Source of the DNA: Sorangium cellulosum So0157-2
GTDB lineage: Bacteria; Myxococcota_A; Polyangia; Polyangiales; Polyangiaceae
Length of the DNA stretch: 64,000 bases
Reading direction: 5' to 3'
Assembly (NCBI RefSeq): GCF_000418325.1
Contig: NC_021658.1
Span: 10,120,001-10,184,000, forward strand
Part shown: positions 39,101-47,155 of the stretch, one piece after another
Layout: every line of letters starts with the position of its first letter
Position numbering within the stretch: the stretch's first letter is position 1
The notes under the pieces: generated by a model
What the model was told of the DNA's origin: nothing
The model's input: only the letters and a program-made list of their open reading frames with translations
Databases searched by the model: none
Translations under genes and position numbers: made by a program

Positions 39101-40281
39101 TGCTCGACGACCGGCGCACCGCCCAGTCCGTCTGCACCATCGCGCTCGACATCACGGAGCGGGTGCTCCAGGAGCAGCACCTCAAGGTCTTCAAGAAGGT
39201 CGTCTCCGCGTCGAACGCCGGCCTCGCGATCCTCGAGTCGGACCAGGGGCTCTACCGGGTGACCTTCGCCTCGAACGAGTTCGCCGACAAGGTCGGCAGG
39301 GGCGAGCCCGAGCTCCACGGCCTCGCGCTCGACGAGCTGCTCGACCTCGTCCTCCGCGGCGCGGAGTCGCCGCGCATCGCCGATGTCTCGGAGGCGGCCC
39401 GACAGAAGCCGCTCGCGTCGTTCACCATCAACCTGGCGGAGCGGGCGGGCGGCGAGCTCTGGATCGAGCTCAGGACGGCCACCGTCAGCTTCGGCGACGA
39501 GGAGCCGAGCTACCTCATCCTCCTCATCTTCGACGTCACGCAGCGGGTGAAGGCGCAGCGGATCATCCTCTCGCAGCAGGAGGAGCTCTCGAGGTTCAGC
39601 AAGCTCGCGTCGCTCGGCGAGGTCGCGGCCGGGATCTCCCACGAGATCAACACGCCGCTCAACGTGATCACCACGAAGACCGATCTCCTGAAGCGGCTCG
39701 CGGAGCGGGGGCAGCTGGAGAAGGAGCGCCTCGCCCGCGTCGCGACCGAGATCGACGGCATGGTCGAGAACATCACCAACGTGATCTCCGGCCTCCGGTC
39801 CATCACCCGGATGGAGTCCGAGAAGCTCCGCCCTCACAACGTCCAGGAGCTCATCCGGGAAGCCGTCCGTGTCAGCGGCTTCCGGCTCCAGCAGGCGAGC
39901 GTCCAGCTGAGCTTCGATCTGCCGCCGGAGGAGCTCGTCATCGACTGCTACCCCGTCCAGATCATCCAGATCCTCATCAACCTGATCAACAACGCCGTCG
40001 AGGCCATCTCGGCGCTCCGGGAGCGATGGATCCGGATCGAGGCGCGCCCGTCGGACGGCCGGGTTTACGTGCGCGTGATCGACAGCGGCAAGGGGATCGA
40101 TCTCGCGCTCGCGGAGAAGATCATGACCCCGTTCTTCACGACGAAGAAGGAGGAGCACGGCACCGGCCTCGGCCTCAGCCTCTCGCGGAACATCGCGCAT
40201 CACCACAGAGGCGACCTGCGGCTCGTGACGGAGCACAAGAATACGTGTTTCGAGCTGGAGCTGCCCCAGAGACAAGCTTGA
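36166..40281 (+). CDS. CheB-CheR-PAS hybrid histidine kinase
   Basis: A 1371-residue multidomain protein. Order: basic N-terminus; CheB methylesterase (about 55-250) with GIGSSAGGLEA, VQHLAPQHRSRL and LSGTGSDGAQG holding the Ser-His-Asp triad; CheR methyltransferase (about 270-530) with VVGCATGEEAYSIAILVFEA and VSCRNVLIYFNP; a PAS-like part; a long coiled coil of repeated NEELQSxNEELE type (about 690-770); three PAS domains; and a histidine kinase with SLGEVAAGISHEINTPLNV, LINLINNAVEAI, DSGKGIDL and HGTGLGLSLSRNI. There is no receiver domain, but one is encoded 239 bases downstream. Such fusions are common in deltaproteobacteria and are thought to act as sensory kinases modified by methylation. 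No membrane segments are seen. The start at 36166 gives the basic N-terminus MRTKNSSRARR. Confidence 0.93.
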   Translation: MRTKNSSRARRPSSRNKKPATAQVAPKLEDRTPGFIAQSAGAPAAHEQLAVAGPTYVVGIGSSAGGLEALRILIGGLKAADRMSLVIVQHLAPQHRSRLVEIISHSTTLSVKEVSEGEVLCANTVYVTPPNADVVVDGHVLLLRQPETKVGPKPSVDLFFKSIAEHYGENAIGVVLSGTGSDGAQGVRAIKAAGGVTLCQTPESAKYDGMPRAAKQTGAVDLELGLEEMANRLSKFNELAGRSDQPDASLRQLSLSPQDPYHSILTFLEKASRVNFARYKQTTVRRRIERRVIATRCESIEAYADYLRVRPEEGRLLFQDILISVTSFFRDEASFKALAAAIAERLDKKRTGDSFRAWVVGCATGEEAYSIAILVFEALAKANKQLNVQIFATDIDEQAMSVARKGLYQKAAVADIPPKLRSRYFDEQDQWFRIKDYVRDAIVFARHDVAQDPPFLKLDLVSCRNVLIYFNPHLQEHTLKTFHFAMDDQGVLFLGKSESATTVSDVFELTDKNAKIFARSGKKGDLPRSYSRQEFNRESALITKDRQSTTAMDLFTAMVNGFAPDSVLVDDDHRVRHVFGNANRYLNFPKGEPSVSIQKLLPSDVAIELAALLHRAERSGHAAKGDHRHTFVVDREERKLQLTVVPLPSDGGTEFIVCFSHAHDPPRPARAPASGSRLAPDEQIRRLEQELAAAREHLQTIIEEHDTASEELQALNEELQSSNEELQSTNEELETTNEELQSANEELTTLNQEINVKSSELMTLNQRLIAIQNAIAYPLFVVDKNLRLTDYNPASRHLFRISEVDRGQHVRAALAHLNVEPVVDLVTESLRERRPMRLQLEVLDRHFEARIQLIAGSKGEVDGAVVSFVDNTELVHALTQSSVSKERLSAILDNTPALVTMKDSIGAYVYVNQRFCGVLGRSEKDVLGRTDEELFGPKAGSALRERDFEVLKSRSPMWLEESLHVGGKLRYWLSSKFPLLDDRRTAQSVCTIALDITERVLQEQHLKVFKKVVSASNAGLAILESDQGLYRVTFASNEFADKVGRGEPELHGLALDELLDLVLRGAESPRIADVSEAARQKPLASFTINLAERAGGELWIELRTATVSFGDEEPSYLILLIFDVTQRVKAQRIILSQQEELSRFSKLASLGEVAAGISHEINTPLNVITTKTDLLKRLAERGQLEKERLARVATEIDGMVENITNVISGLRSITRMESEKLRPHNVQELIREAVRVSGFRLQQASVQLSFDLPPEELVIDCYPVQIIQILINLINNAVEAISALRERWIRIEARPSDGRVYVRVIDSGKGIDLALAEKIMTPFFTTKKEEHGTGLGLSLSRNIAHHHRGDLRLVTEHKNTCFELELPQRQA

Positions 40282-40520
40282 GGCCGCCCGCCGGCCAGAC
40301 GCGGAACGGCGATCTCGCCTGGACTACGCGATCCCATGTAAGGCGGCGCCCTACTCCGGCCTCGCCCGGCGCGCCGAGGCCGCGCCGGAGCCGGCCAGCG
40401 CGCTTCGAGCGGGACACGTCCTGGGATTTTGGAGTCCTCGACGCCTGCCGCACGAGCTGCTAGTCCGTCGGGAATGCCCGGCGTGAAGGTCGACACACAG
40501 GTCTGATGGGCGGTGGGAGC

Positions 40521-40985
40521 ATGCTCCTGAACATCATCATCGTCGAGGACAGCGAGGAGCTGTGTGAAGGATGGCAGGACATCCTCACGCTCGACGGCCA
40601 TCGCGTGCACTGCTTCCTCAACGGCAGGAATGCCCTCGAGAACCGGGCGATCATCATGCAGGCCGACGTCCTGGTCACGGATTATTACTTGCCTGACATC
40701 AATGGATTGACGCTGGTCACCATGGTGCGGAAGGTCCGCGCGGACCTCCCGATCATCCTGCTCACCGGCACGCGCGACCCGGCCATCCGAGAGAGCCTCA
40801 GCCAGGTGGAGAACGCGATGTTCCTGAGCAAGCCGATCAGGATAGAGCAGCTGGAGCGCAGCATCCGCGAGCTCATCGCCGCCTCGTCGAAGGCTCCGGC
40901 GGCCGACGCCGACAAGGCCGCCGCGTCGAAGGCCCCGGCCGCCGACGCCGACAAGGTGGACCGGACGCCCTCCTCGCCGTACTGA
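40521..40985 (+). CDS. Single-domain response regulator with duplicated tail
   Basis: A 154-residue receiver: NIIIVEDSEELCEGW (acidic pair), VLVTDYYLPDINGL with Asp about 54, IILLTGTRD and the Lys in MFLSKPIRIEQLE. The start at MLLNIIIVED (40521) is favoured over an ATG five codons upstream because the receiver begins there, but either is possible. After the domain, ASSKAPAADADK is duplicated with a small change (ASKAPAADADK), a short slippage product encoded by a near-exact 33-base DNA repeat. Its location after the CheB-CheR kinase makes it the likely phosphate acceptor. It has no output domain. Confidence 0.9.
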   Translation: MLLNIIIVEDSEELCEGWQDILTLDGHRVHCFLNGRNALENRAIIMQADVLVTDYYLPDINGLTLVTMVRKVRADLPIILLTGTRDPAIRESLSQVENAMFLSKPIRIEQLERSIRELIAASSKAPAADADKAAASKAPAADADKVDRTPSSPY

Positions 40986-41009
40986 ACCGCGCGGTCCGAT
41001 CCGGGCGGC

Positions 41010-41061
41010 CTCACGCGCTCACCCGCGCGCGGACGGCTTCGCGCGAGGGTGAGCGCGTGAG
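41010..41061 (+). terminator. Strong hairpin after the receiver gene
   Basis: CTCACGCGCTCACCC and GGGTGAGCGCGTGAG are perfect 15-base inverted arms, with a further CGCGCG inner stem in the 22-base spacer, 25 bases after the stop. Confidence 0.7.
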
Positions 41062-41185
41062 GGCCCTCTGCCCCGCCTGTCGCACTTTCCGGAAGGGCGC
41101 CGCCGTTTCGCGTGCGGCGGTTGCTCGGACCGGTGTACTGTATCAAAACGGCGGACCGTACGTCGGACGGACCTCGGAGGAACCG

Positions 41186-42358
41186 ATGCGAAGCGCGTTG
41201 CTCGTCCTCGTCGGAGTTCATGCCCTGCTGGGCTGCGGGGCGGCGTCGCAGGGAGAGCCAGCGACCGACGCCGATCCCGCGCACCTCCGGAGCGCTGCCC
41301 CGATCGCGGTCCCGGAGGGATCGATCCGAGAGGCGCGCGCCGCCCTGCCCCCGCCCGAGACGGCCCTCCTGCCGTCGCCCGAGGCGGCCCTCCTGCCGTC
41401 GCCCGTGGAGAAGGAGCGCGCGGCGCTGCGCTCGCCCGGGAGTCGGCTCGCCCGCGACGCCGCGCCCGAGGCCGCGAAGGAGCGCGCCCCCGTCGCCTCG
41501 CCCTCGAAGGAGCGCGCCGCGGACAAGGCTCGCGCGCCTGCGGCCTCGTCCTCGAAGGGGCGCGCCGCGCGCTCGATCGAGGCCGATTGCAAGGCGCTCG
41601 GGCCCGAGGTGCAGAAGGCCTCGCGGATGATCGAGGTGCTCCGGGAGTCCGACCTGAGCACGCCCCCCGAGGTGCTGCTGCGGATCGCGGATCGGCTCGA
41701 CCTGTGGGCCGGCGCGGCCGCGGTCCGCGCCGCCGATCCGGAGCTCGCCCGCGAGGCCAGGAACATCCAGGAGAGCTTCGCCCGGACGAGCACCGCGGTC
41801 CGCAAGCTGCGGGCGTCGCTCATCCTCAACGGGCGCAACCCGAAGAAGGCGGGCGCCGCGCGCGCCGGGCTGGAGCGGGAGCTCGACAAGGACGCGAAGG
41901 TCGTGCGGAGCATCGCCGGCCGCTGCAAGAGCAACCCCTATGAGCCGATCAAGGGCAAAGCCCACATCCCGCCGCACGTCGTGCGGCGCGTCGTCCAGGA
42001 GAACTTCGGCGCCATGCGCGCCTGCTACGAAAAGGGCGTTCGCGCGAATCCCAAGCTCGAAGGGCGGATACCCGTGCACCTCGTCGTCGACGGCCAGGGC
42101 AAGGTGACGTACGCGGGCGACGCCGACCACCCGCCCGCCGACGCGCCCCTCCTCATCGCGCTCCCCTCGCCCGGCGCGGCGGCGCCGTCGTCGTCCGCTC
42201 CGCCGCTCCGCGACCCCAAGGTCGTCGGCTGCGTGCTCGACGTCTTCCGCGGCCTCCGATTCCCCTCCCCCGCCGATCGCAAGAGCGTCGCCACGGTGGT
42301 CTATCCGGTCGTCTTCGGTGTGGACGATAACCGCTCTTCGGCCACGTCCTCCAGGTGA
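41186..42358 (+). CDS. Lipoprotein with AgmX/PglI-type C-terminal domain
   Basis: A 390-residue lipoprotein. CGGAGG lies five bases before the ATG at 41186; the signal LLVLVGVHALLGC gives Cys17. Residues 20-125 are low-complexity, with repeats of LLPSPEA and APVASPSKERAA types. A helical middle part (LGPEVQKASRMIEVLRESDL, AREARNIQESFARTSTAVRK) follows. The C-terminal 120 residues carry IPPHVVRRVVQENFGAMRAC then YEKGVRANPKLEGRIPVHLV and GCVLDVFRGLRFPSP, the pattern of the domain found at the end of AgmX/PglI gliding proteins and TonB-like energy couplers of myxobacteria. It may take part in envelope force transmission or gliding; the exact role is unknown. Confidence 0.82.
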   Translation: MRSALLVLVGVHALLGCGAASQGEPATDADPAHLRSAAPIAVPEGSIREARAALPPPETALLPSPEAALLPSPVEKERAALRSPGSRLARDAAPEAAKERAPVASPSKERAADKARAPAASSSKGRAARSIEADCKALGPEVQKASRMIEVLRESDLSTPPEVLLRIADRLDLWAGAAAVRAADPELAREARNIQESFARTSTAVRKLRASLILNGRNPKKAGAARAGLERELDKDAKVVRSIAGRCKSNPYEPIKGKAHIPPHVVRRVVQENFGAMRACYEKGVRANPKLEGRIPVHLVVDGQGKVTYAGDADHPPADAPLLIALPSPGAAAPSSSAPPLRDPKVVGCVLDVFRGLRFPSPADRKSVATVVYPVVFGVDDNRSSATSSR

Positions 42359-42487
42359 CGCAGAGCGCAATCGCGGCGGCGGCGCGCTGGACATCTGCCG
42401 TCCGAGCGGGGCCGGCGCCAAGCACGCTCGCGGCTGGACGTGCAAAGTTATTTCCTTCTCAGGAGCCAGAGGGTAAGAATTTCCCTG

Positions 42488-43630
42488 ATGAAGCTCTCGC
42501 TCACCGAGCTCCAGGACATTCGCCGCACGCTCGCGGCCCGCATCGTCTTCGGCCTCTCCACGCCCGGCACCGAGATCGCCGCGCTCCCCGCCTACCTCGC
42601 GCCGCCGCCGGAGGGGATGACCGGCCGCGCCGTGGTGGTCGACGCCGGCGGCACGAACCTGCGCGCCGCCATCGTGGAGCTCCAGCCGGGCGGCGTGTCG
42701 CGCATCGTGGCCGGGCCCGCGCCGGCGAAGTTCCCGGGCGGGCCCGAGGTCGCGGGCGACGCCTTCTTCGATGTGCAGGCGGAGCTCGTCGAGCGCCTCG
42801 GCGCCGTGCAGGGCCTGCCGGTGGGGTACTGCTTCTCGTATCCTTCGGAGACCCTGCCGTCGCTCGACGCGCGGCTGCTCCGCTGGACCAAGGGCGTCCA
42901 GGTCGCGGGGGTCGAGGGCACGTGCGTGGGCGAGCGGCTCGGCCGGGCGCTCGCCGCGCGCAAGCTCCGGCCCGGCCCGGTCCGGGTGCTGAACGACACG
43001 GTGGCGAGCCTGCTCGGGGGCGCCTTCGCGCACGGCGGGGCCTCGCCCGCGGCGTTCATCGGCCTCATCGTGGGGACGGGGACCAACATGGCCACGTTCC
43101 TCCCCGCCGGTCGGATCCCGAAGCTCAAGACGGGGCACTTCGTCGCGCCGATGGCGGTCAACCTCGAGAACGGCAACTTCAACCCTCCGCACCTCCAGCC
43201 CTTCGACGCGGACGTCGACGCGAGCTCGGAGAACCCGGGGGCGCAGCGCTTCGAGAAGGCGGTGTCCGGGGCCTACCTGCCGCGGCTCTTCGCGCGGCTG
43301 TGCCCGGACCACGCCCCCCTGACCAGCTCGGCGGACCTGGTGCGGCTCCGCGACGAGGGCACGGGGGACGCGCGGCGGGTCGCCGGCGACCTGCTGCAGC
43401 GCTCGGCCGACCTCGTGGCGGCGGCGCTCGCGGCGGTCGCCGACGTGCTCGAGAGCCCCCCGGGGATGGGCATCCTGGCCGAGGGCAGCCTCTTCTGGGG
43501 CGATCCGCGCTACGCGCCGCGGGTGCAGGAGACGCTGCGCGGCCTCCTCGGCGCGCGCGTCGAGCCGCGGATCGCCCGGCTCGAGCACGTCAACCTGATC
43601 GGGTCGGCCTGCGCCGCGCTGTTCGCCTGA
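42488..43630 (+). CDS. Eukaryotic-type hexokinase family protein
   Basis: A 380-residue sugar kinase of the hexokinase (not ROK/GlcK) family. Segments in order: VVVDAGGTNLRAAIVEL (phosphate 1), VGYCFSYPSETLPS (sugar-binding loop), LLRWTKGVQVAGVEG, VRVLNDTVASLLGGAF (catalytic Asp), IGLIVGTGTNMATF (phosphate 2), VNLENGNFNPP (glucose contact), SGAYLPRL and GILAEGSLFW near the end. These match yeast and animal hexokinases better than bacterial glucokinases, including the NLENG glutamate. It is about 100 residues shorter than the usual 450-480-residue form. It would convert glucose or a related hexose plus ATP to the 6-phosphate. The start at 42488 is the first ATG next to the conserved N-terminal helix. 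Confidence 0.88.
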   Translation: MKLSLTELQDIRRTLAARIVFGLSTPGTEIAALPAYLAPPPEGMTGRAVVVDAGGTNLRAAIVELQPGGVSRIVAGPAPAKFPGGPEVAGDAFFDVQAELVERLGAVQGLPVGYCFSYPSETLPSLDARLLRWTKGVQVAGVEGTCVGERLGRALAARKLRPGPVRVLNDTVASLLGGAFAHGGASPAAFIGLIVGTGTNMATFLPAGRIPKLKTGHFVAPMAVNLENGNFNPPHLQPFDADVDASSENPGAQRFEKAVSGAYLPRLFARLCPDHAPLTSSADLVRLRDEGTGDARRVAGDLLQRSADLVAAALAAVADVLESPPGMGILAEGSLFWGDPRYAPRVQETLRGLLGARVEPRIARLEHVNLIGSACAALFA

Positions 43631-43990
43631 TCGGCCGCGCGCGCCGCCCCCGCTCGCCGTGTCCCGGCCGGCGAAGAGCGCGCCGGGGCTGGCCGTGCCG
43701 GGGCTGAGCGGGCGGCGAGAGGCCGTTGTTTTCCAACGTTTCCAGGAAGTTTCCGGTAGGGATCGCGGTGGCGTCCGGCGCCGCAGCGCGACGTTGCCAC
43801 CGGCGGCCTGAGGCGGCAGAATCGCACATTTCTGGTCGTATCCGCCGTTTGGGACCACCATGGCGCAGCGTTGACCCCGAGGAAGGAGCTCGGCCGGTGA
43901 TGTGTGGAACAGCAGCATGCTTCGGCGTTGCCGGGCCGGATGGGCGGGCGGGGCGCCTCCGGTCGTCGCGGGCGGGCCCCGGTAGCCGGA
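43631..43990. other. 360-bp interval without a gene
   Basis: No gene is supported. The middle (43720-43870) is somewhat AT-richer and includes a small CGTTG-TTTTC-CAACG hairpin near 43723; it probably contains the promoter of the following small gene. Confidence 0.45.
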
Positions 43991-44479
43991 ATGGCTATTG
44001 TCATTAGAGAGATGCTCCCGTCGAACCGCAGACTTGCGTTCCGAAGGCAGCCGCACCTGCTCGATGACAGCGGGAGCGTCGGCGTGTGGATCACGCAGCC
44101 GGCGGGCATGGTGGTGCAGCTCCTGCGGGAGACGGCGGCGACGGGCGAGCTGGCGCGGTTCATCTCGGTCGACGCGTACCAGAAGCTCGTGGGCGTGATG
44201 CGCCCGGGGGAGCGGGCCTACTTCATCTACGACATGGCGCTCATGGTGCGCTACGAGACCGAGGCGCGCGTGGTCCTGACGCAGTGGGGGCTCAGCGTGC
44301 GCGACCGGATCGAGCACATCGTGGTCCGCCCGCCGCCGGAGATGAACAAGCTGGGGCGCATGGGGATCCAGACGATCGCGGCGGCGATGAGCCTGGCGGG
44401 GGTGCAGCTCGACATCATGGACGACCTCGAGCCGTTCCTGCGCGAGCGGAACCTGCGGCCCCGGATCAGCCTCACCTGA
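43991..44479 (+). CDS. Small conserved-looking protein, possibly STAS/SpoIIAA-like
   Basis: A 162-residue soluble protein starting MAIVIREMLPSNRRLAFRRQ at 43991, where CCGGA precedes the ATG; longer in-frame starts add Gly/Arg-rich residues that look non-coding. The body alternates short strands and amphipathic helices: VGVWITQPAGMVVQLLRETA, LARFISVDAYQKLVGVM, AYFIYDMALMVRYETEARVV, then a conserved-looking RMGIQTIAAAMSLAGVQLDI. The YD..LMVRYE..AR segment and overall length resemble single-domain SpoIIAA-like proteins seen in myxobacteria, but the match is by eye only. No signal or membrane part. The gene stops just before a hairpin and is convergent with gnd. Confidence 0.7.
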   Translation: MAIVIREMLPSNRRLAFRRQPHLLDDSGSVGVWITQPAGMVVQLLRETAATGELARFISVDAYQKLVGVMRPGERAYFIYDMALMVRYETEARVVLTQWGLSVRDRIEHIVVRPPPEMNKLGRMGIQTIAAAMSLAGVQLDIMDDLEPFLRERNLRPRISLT

Positions 44480-44484
44480 GGCGA

Positions 44485-44515
44485 GGCCCGGCCGGGGCGG
44501 CGTCCCGGCCGGTCC
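44485..44515. terminator. Hairpin between convergent genes
   Basis: GGCCCGGCCGGG and CCCGGCCGGTCC form a 12-base stem with one mismatch around seven bases. It is placed to end both the small gene on the left and gnd on the right. Confidence 0.6.
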
Positions 44516-44549
44516 TGCTCAGGCCCGCGCCATCAGGACGGGGCCGCGG

Positions 44550-46082
44550 TCAGTGGCCGCCGCCGGTCCCCTTGATCTCGAGCTGAGGGCGGGAGGGGTG
44601 GGGCCAGTCGAGGTGGAAGAACTTGCCGCGCGGCTGATCCGTGCGCTCGTAGGTGTGGGCGCCGAAGTAGTCGCGCTGCGCCTGCAGGAGGTTCGCGGGC
44701 AGGTGGGCCGCGCGGTAACCGTCGTAATACGACAGGGCCGACATGAACGCCGGCGCCCAGACGCCGTTCTGCGCGGCGATCGAGACCACCTTGCGCCAGT
44801 TGGCCTGACCCAGCTTGATCTGATCGTTGAAGTACGGGTCGAGCAGGAGGTTCGTCAGGCCAGGATTGCGCGTGTACGCCTCCGTGATCTTCTGGAGGAA
44901 CCGCGCTCGGATGATGCATCCGCCGCGCCAGATGCTCGCGATCGTGCCGAAATCGAGCTTCCACGTGTACTCCGCCTGGGCGGCGGCCATGAGCTGGAAC
45001 CCCTGAGCGTAGGCGCAGATCTTCGAGCAATACAGGGCGTCGCGGATCGCCGTGATCGTCCCCTGGCGATCCTTGACGGGGGTCGGCGTCGGCCCCGAGA
45101 GGTGCTTCGAGGCCTCGACGCGCTCGTCCTTGAGCGCCGAGAGGCAGCGGGCGAACACCGCCTCGGCGATGGCGTTCGCGGGGATGCCCATGTCGAGCGC
45201 ATTGCCGCTCGTCCACTTGCCGGTGCCCTTCTGCCCCGCCGTGTCGAGGACGAAATCGACGAACGGCTTGTCCTGCTGGACAGGGTCCTTCTGCTGGAGG
45301 ATGTCCGCGGTGATCTGGATGAGGTACGAGTCGAGATCGCCGCTGTTCCACTCGGCGAACACGCGCGACATCTCGTCCTTCGACAGCCCGAGCAGCCCGT
45401 CGAGCAGCGTGTACGCCTCGCAGATGAGCTGCATGTCGATGTACTCGATGCCGTTGTGGACCATCTTCACGTAATGGCCCGCGCCGTTCGGCCCGATGTA
45501 CGCCGTGCAGGGGACGCCGCCCTCCACCGGCTTGCCAGGGGCCGCGCCCTCGATCGGCTTGCCGGTCGCAGGGTCGACCTTGGCGGCGATCGCGCGCCAG
45601 ATCGGCTCCAGGTGCTTCCAGGACTCGGGATCGCCGCCCGGCATCAGCGAGGGGCCGAAGCGCGCCCCCACCTCGCCGCCCGACACGCCCGAGCCGAAGA
45701 ACTTGCACTGCTGCGCGTACTCATGCTCCCGACGGATGGTGTCCGTCCAGAGCGAGTTGCCCAGATCGACGACGATATCGTCCGGCTCGACGCCCGCCTC
45801 GATGAGCTGCTTGACCACCATGTCCACCGGCGGACCGGCCTTGACCAGGATCACCGCCTTGCGCGGCTTCTTCAGGGCGCGGACGAAGTCCTTCAGCGTC
45901 TCGCAGTAGACAAGGCCGCCGGGGGTGCTCGGGTTCCTCGCGACGAAGTCCTTCGCGACCTGCACCGTGCGGTTGTACACGGCCACCTTGAACCCGTGGT
46001 CGGCCATGTTGAGCGCGACGTTCTCGCCCATGACGGCCAGCCCGATCATGCCGATGTCGCAGCTGGATGTGGCATCATTCAT
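44550..46082 (-). CDS. gnd: 6-phosphogluconate dehydrogenase, decarboxylating
   Basis: A 510-residue enzyme of the oxidative pentose phosphate pathway, which turns 6-phosphogluconate and NADP+ into ribulose 5-phosphate, CO2 and NADPH. The Rossmann motif is IGMIGLAVMGENVALNMADH with VYNRT. The active site has FFGSGVSGGEVGARFGPSLM and GHYVKMVHNGIEYIDMQLI with the catalytic Lys and the His-Asn pair. The C-terminal helical domain includes KGTGKWTSGNALDMGIP and RGGCIIRARFL. A small insertion (DPATGKPIEGAAPGKPVEGG, containing two GKPxEG copies) replaces the usual short loop before PCTAYIGP. At about 510 residues it belongs to the long form and is slightly longer than usual. It stands alone on the minus strand. 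Confidence 0.96.
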   Translation of the reverse strand: MNDATSSCDIGMIGLAVMGENVALNMADHGFKVAVYNRTVQVAKDFVARNPSTPGGLVYCETLKDFVRALKKPRKAVILVKAGPPVDMVVKQLIEAGVEPDDIVVDLGNSLWTDTIRREHEYAQQCKFFGSGVSGGEVGARFGPSLMPGGDPESWKHLEPIWRAIAAKVDPATGKPIEGAAPGKPVEGGVPCTAYIGPNGAGHYVKMVHNGIEYIDMQLICEAYTLLDGLLGLSKDEMSRVFAEWNSGDLDSYLIQITADILQQKDPVQQDKPFVDFVLDTAGQKGTGKWTSGNALDMGIPANAIAEAVFARCLSALKDERVEASKHLSGPTPTPVKDRQGTITAIRDALYCSKICAYAQGFQLMAAAQAEYTWKLDFGTIASIWRGGCIIRARFLQKITEAYTRNPGLTNLLLDPYFNDQIKLGQANWRKVVSIAAQNGVWAPAFMSALSYYDGYRAAHLPANLLQAQRDYFGAHTYERTDQPRGKFFHLDWPHPSRPQLEIKGTGGGH

Positions 46083-46390
46083 CCCGGTTCTTCTCCTTCA
46101 CGCGTTGCTCATGCTCCGTCAGCGACCGCTGTCTTGCGCTGTCTTGCGCGGATGGGACGGCTCAGCAAGGCCTCGGCCCGCGCGCCGTCAATCTCGTTGG
46201 GTCGGCTGGCAGCCACGGCCGCGCATTCTGAGCAGGCCGGCGGCGCGGCGTCCAGTGCGCTCGTGCACGGACGCCGCGCCTGCACGCCGGCCACACCGGC
46301 CCCGCGCGCGCCCCCACGCGCGCGCCGCCCCGCGCGCCGACAGCGTGACAGCGTGGAGGCGCGCTCGCGCGCCGTGGTAGGCTCGCGCCG
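46083..46390. promoter_or_regulatory. Divergent promoter region with short direct repeats
   Basis: 308 bases between gnd and the divergent outer-membrane lipoprotein gene. Two short tandem repeats stand out: GCTGTCTTGC twice around 46129-46148 and GACAGCGT twice around 46339-46354. No gene is seen. Confidence 0.45.
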
Positions 46391-47155
46391 GTGCGACCGG
46401 GTCCGGCGCTCGCAGGCCTCTTCCTCGCCGCAGCCGCGGCCTCGGCGTGCGTCCCCGCCACGTACAACGTCCGCGCGGCGCGCGCCTTCGCCAACGAGGA
46501 CGCCCGCCGCGCGATCGTCGACGACCGCGCGGCCGATCTGGAGCGCGCGGTCTGGCTGGCGGACGAGGTCCTCGCGAACACCCCCTACTCCCCGGGCGAC
46601 GCGTGGGTCGCGGCGCTCCGGCTCGACGACGAGGAGGGCGAGCGGCTCCGCGAGCGCTTCGAGGACGCCGCGCCGTACGACGGGGAGCACGAGGTCCCGC
46701 TCGCCAAGCTCTACCGCGTGAAGCTCGACGAGGCGCTCGCCCGCGCGGCGGCGCCTCGGCCAGCGCCGCCCGCGTTCGCGCGGCTCTTCGACGCGCTGGC
46801 GGCGCTCGCCGCGCGTGATCCCACGGCGCCCCCGCCCACGGCGGCCCCGCCCGCGGCGCCCCCGCCCACGCGCGGGCGCTCGCCGCCGAGGAGCGGAGCG
46901 TCGAGCGGCTCTCGGCCGGAAGGCCGCTCGGCGCGCCCGACACGCCCGAGCTCGCCGCCGCGAAGGGGAAGGTCGCCGCGCGGCGGCGGGCGCTCGCCGG
47001 AGCCCAGCGGGACATCGCGGGCGCGGCCGCCGAGCTCCGCGCGGCGAGCGCGGGGCAGGAGCCCGCCGCGACCATCGCGCGCGACGCCCTCCGCGTCACG
47101 TCGTTCCTCCTGCGGATGCACACCGAGGCGCTCGCCGTGGCGCCGTACGTGGTGA
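46391..47155 (+). pseudogene. N-terminal part of a frameshifted outer-membrane lipoprotein gene
   Basis: The frame starts at GTG 46391 with a lipoprotein signal (LAGLFLAAAAASAC) and runs through a helical, Ala/Arg/Glu-rich region (ERAVWLADEVLANTPYSPGD, AKLYRVKLDEALARAA) to a Pro/Ala linker near residue 155. From about base 46870 the frame turns into Arg/Ser/Pro-rich residues typical of out-of-frame reading and stops at 47155, while the real coding continues one frame back. The shift lies within 46819-46875, a C-rich stretch, and one missing base would explain it. It may be a genuine mutation, a sequencing error, or programmed. The continuation is listed as the next entry. Confidence 0.72.
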
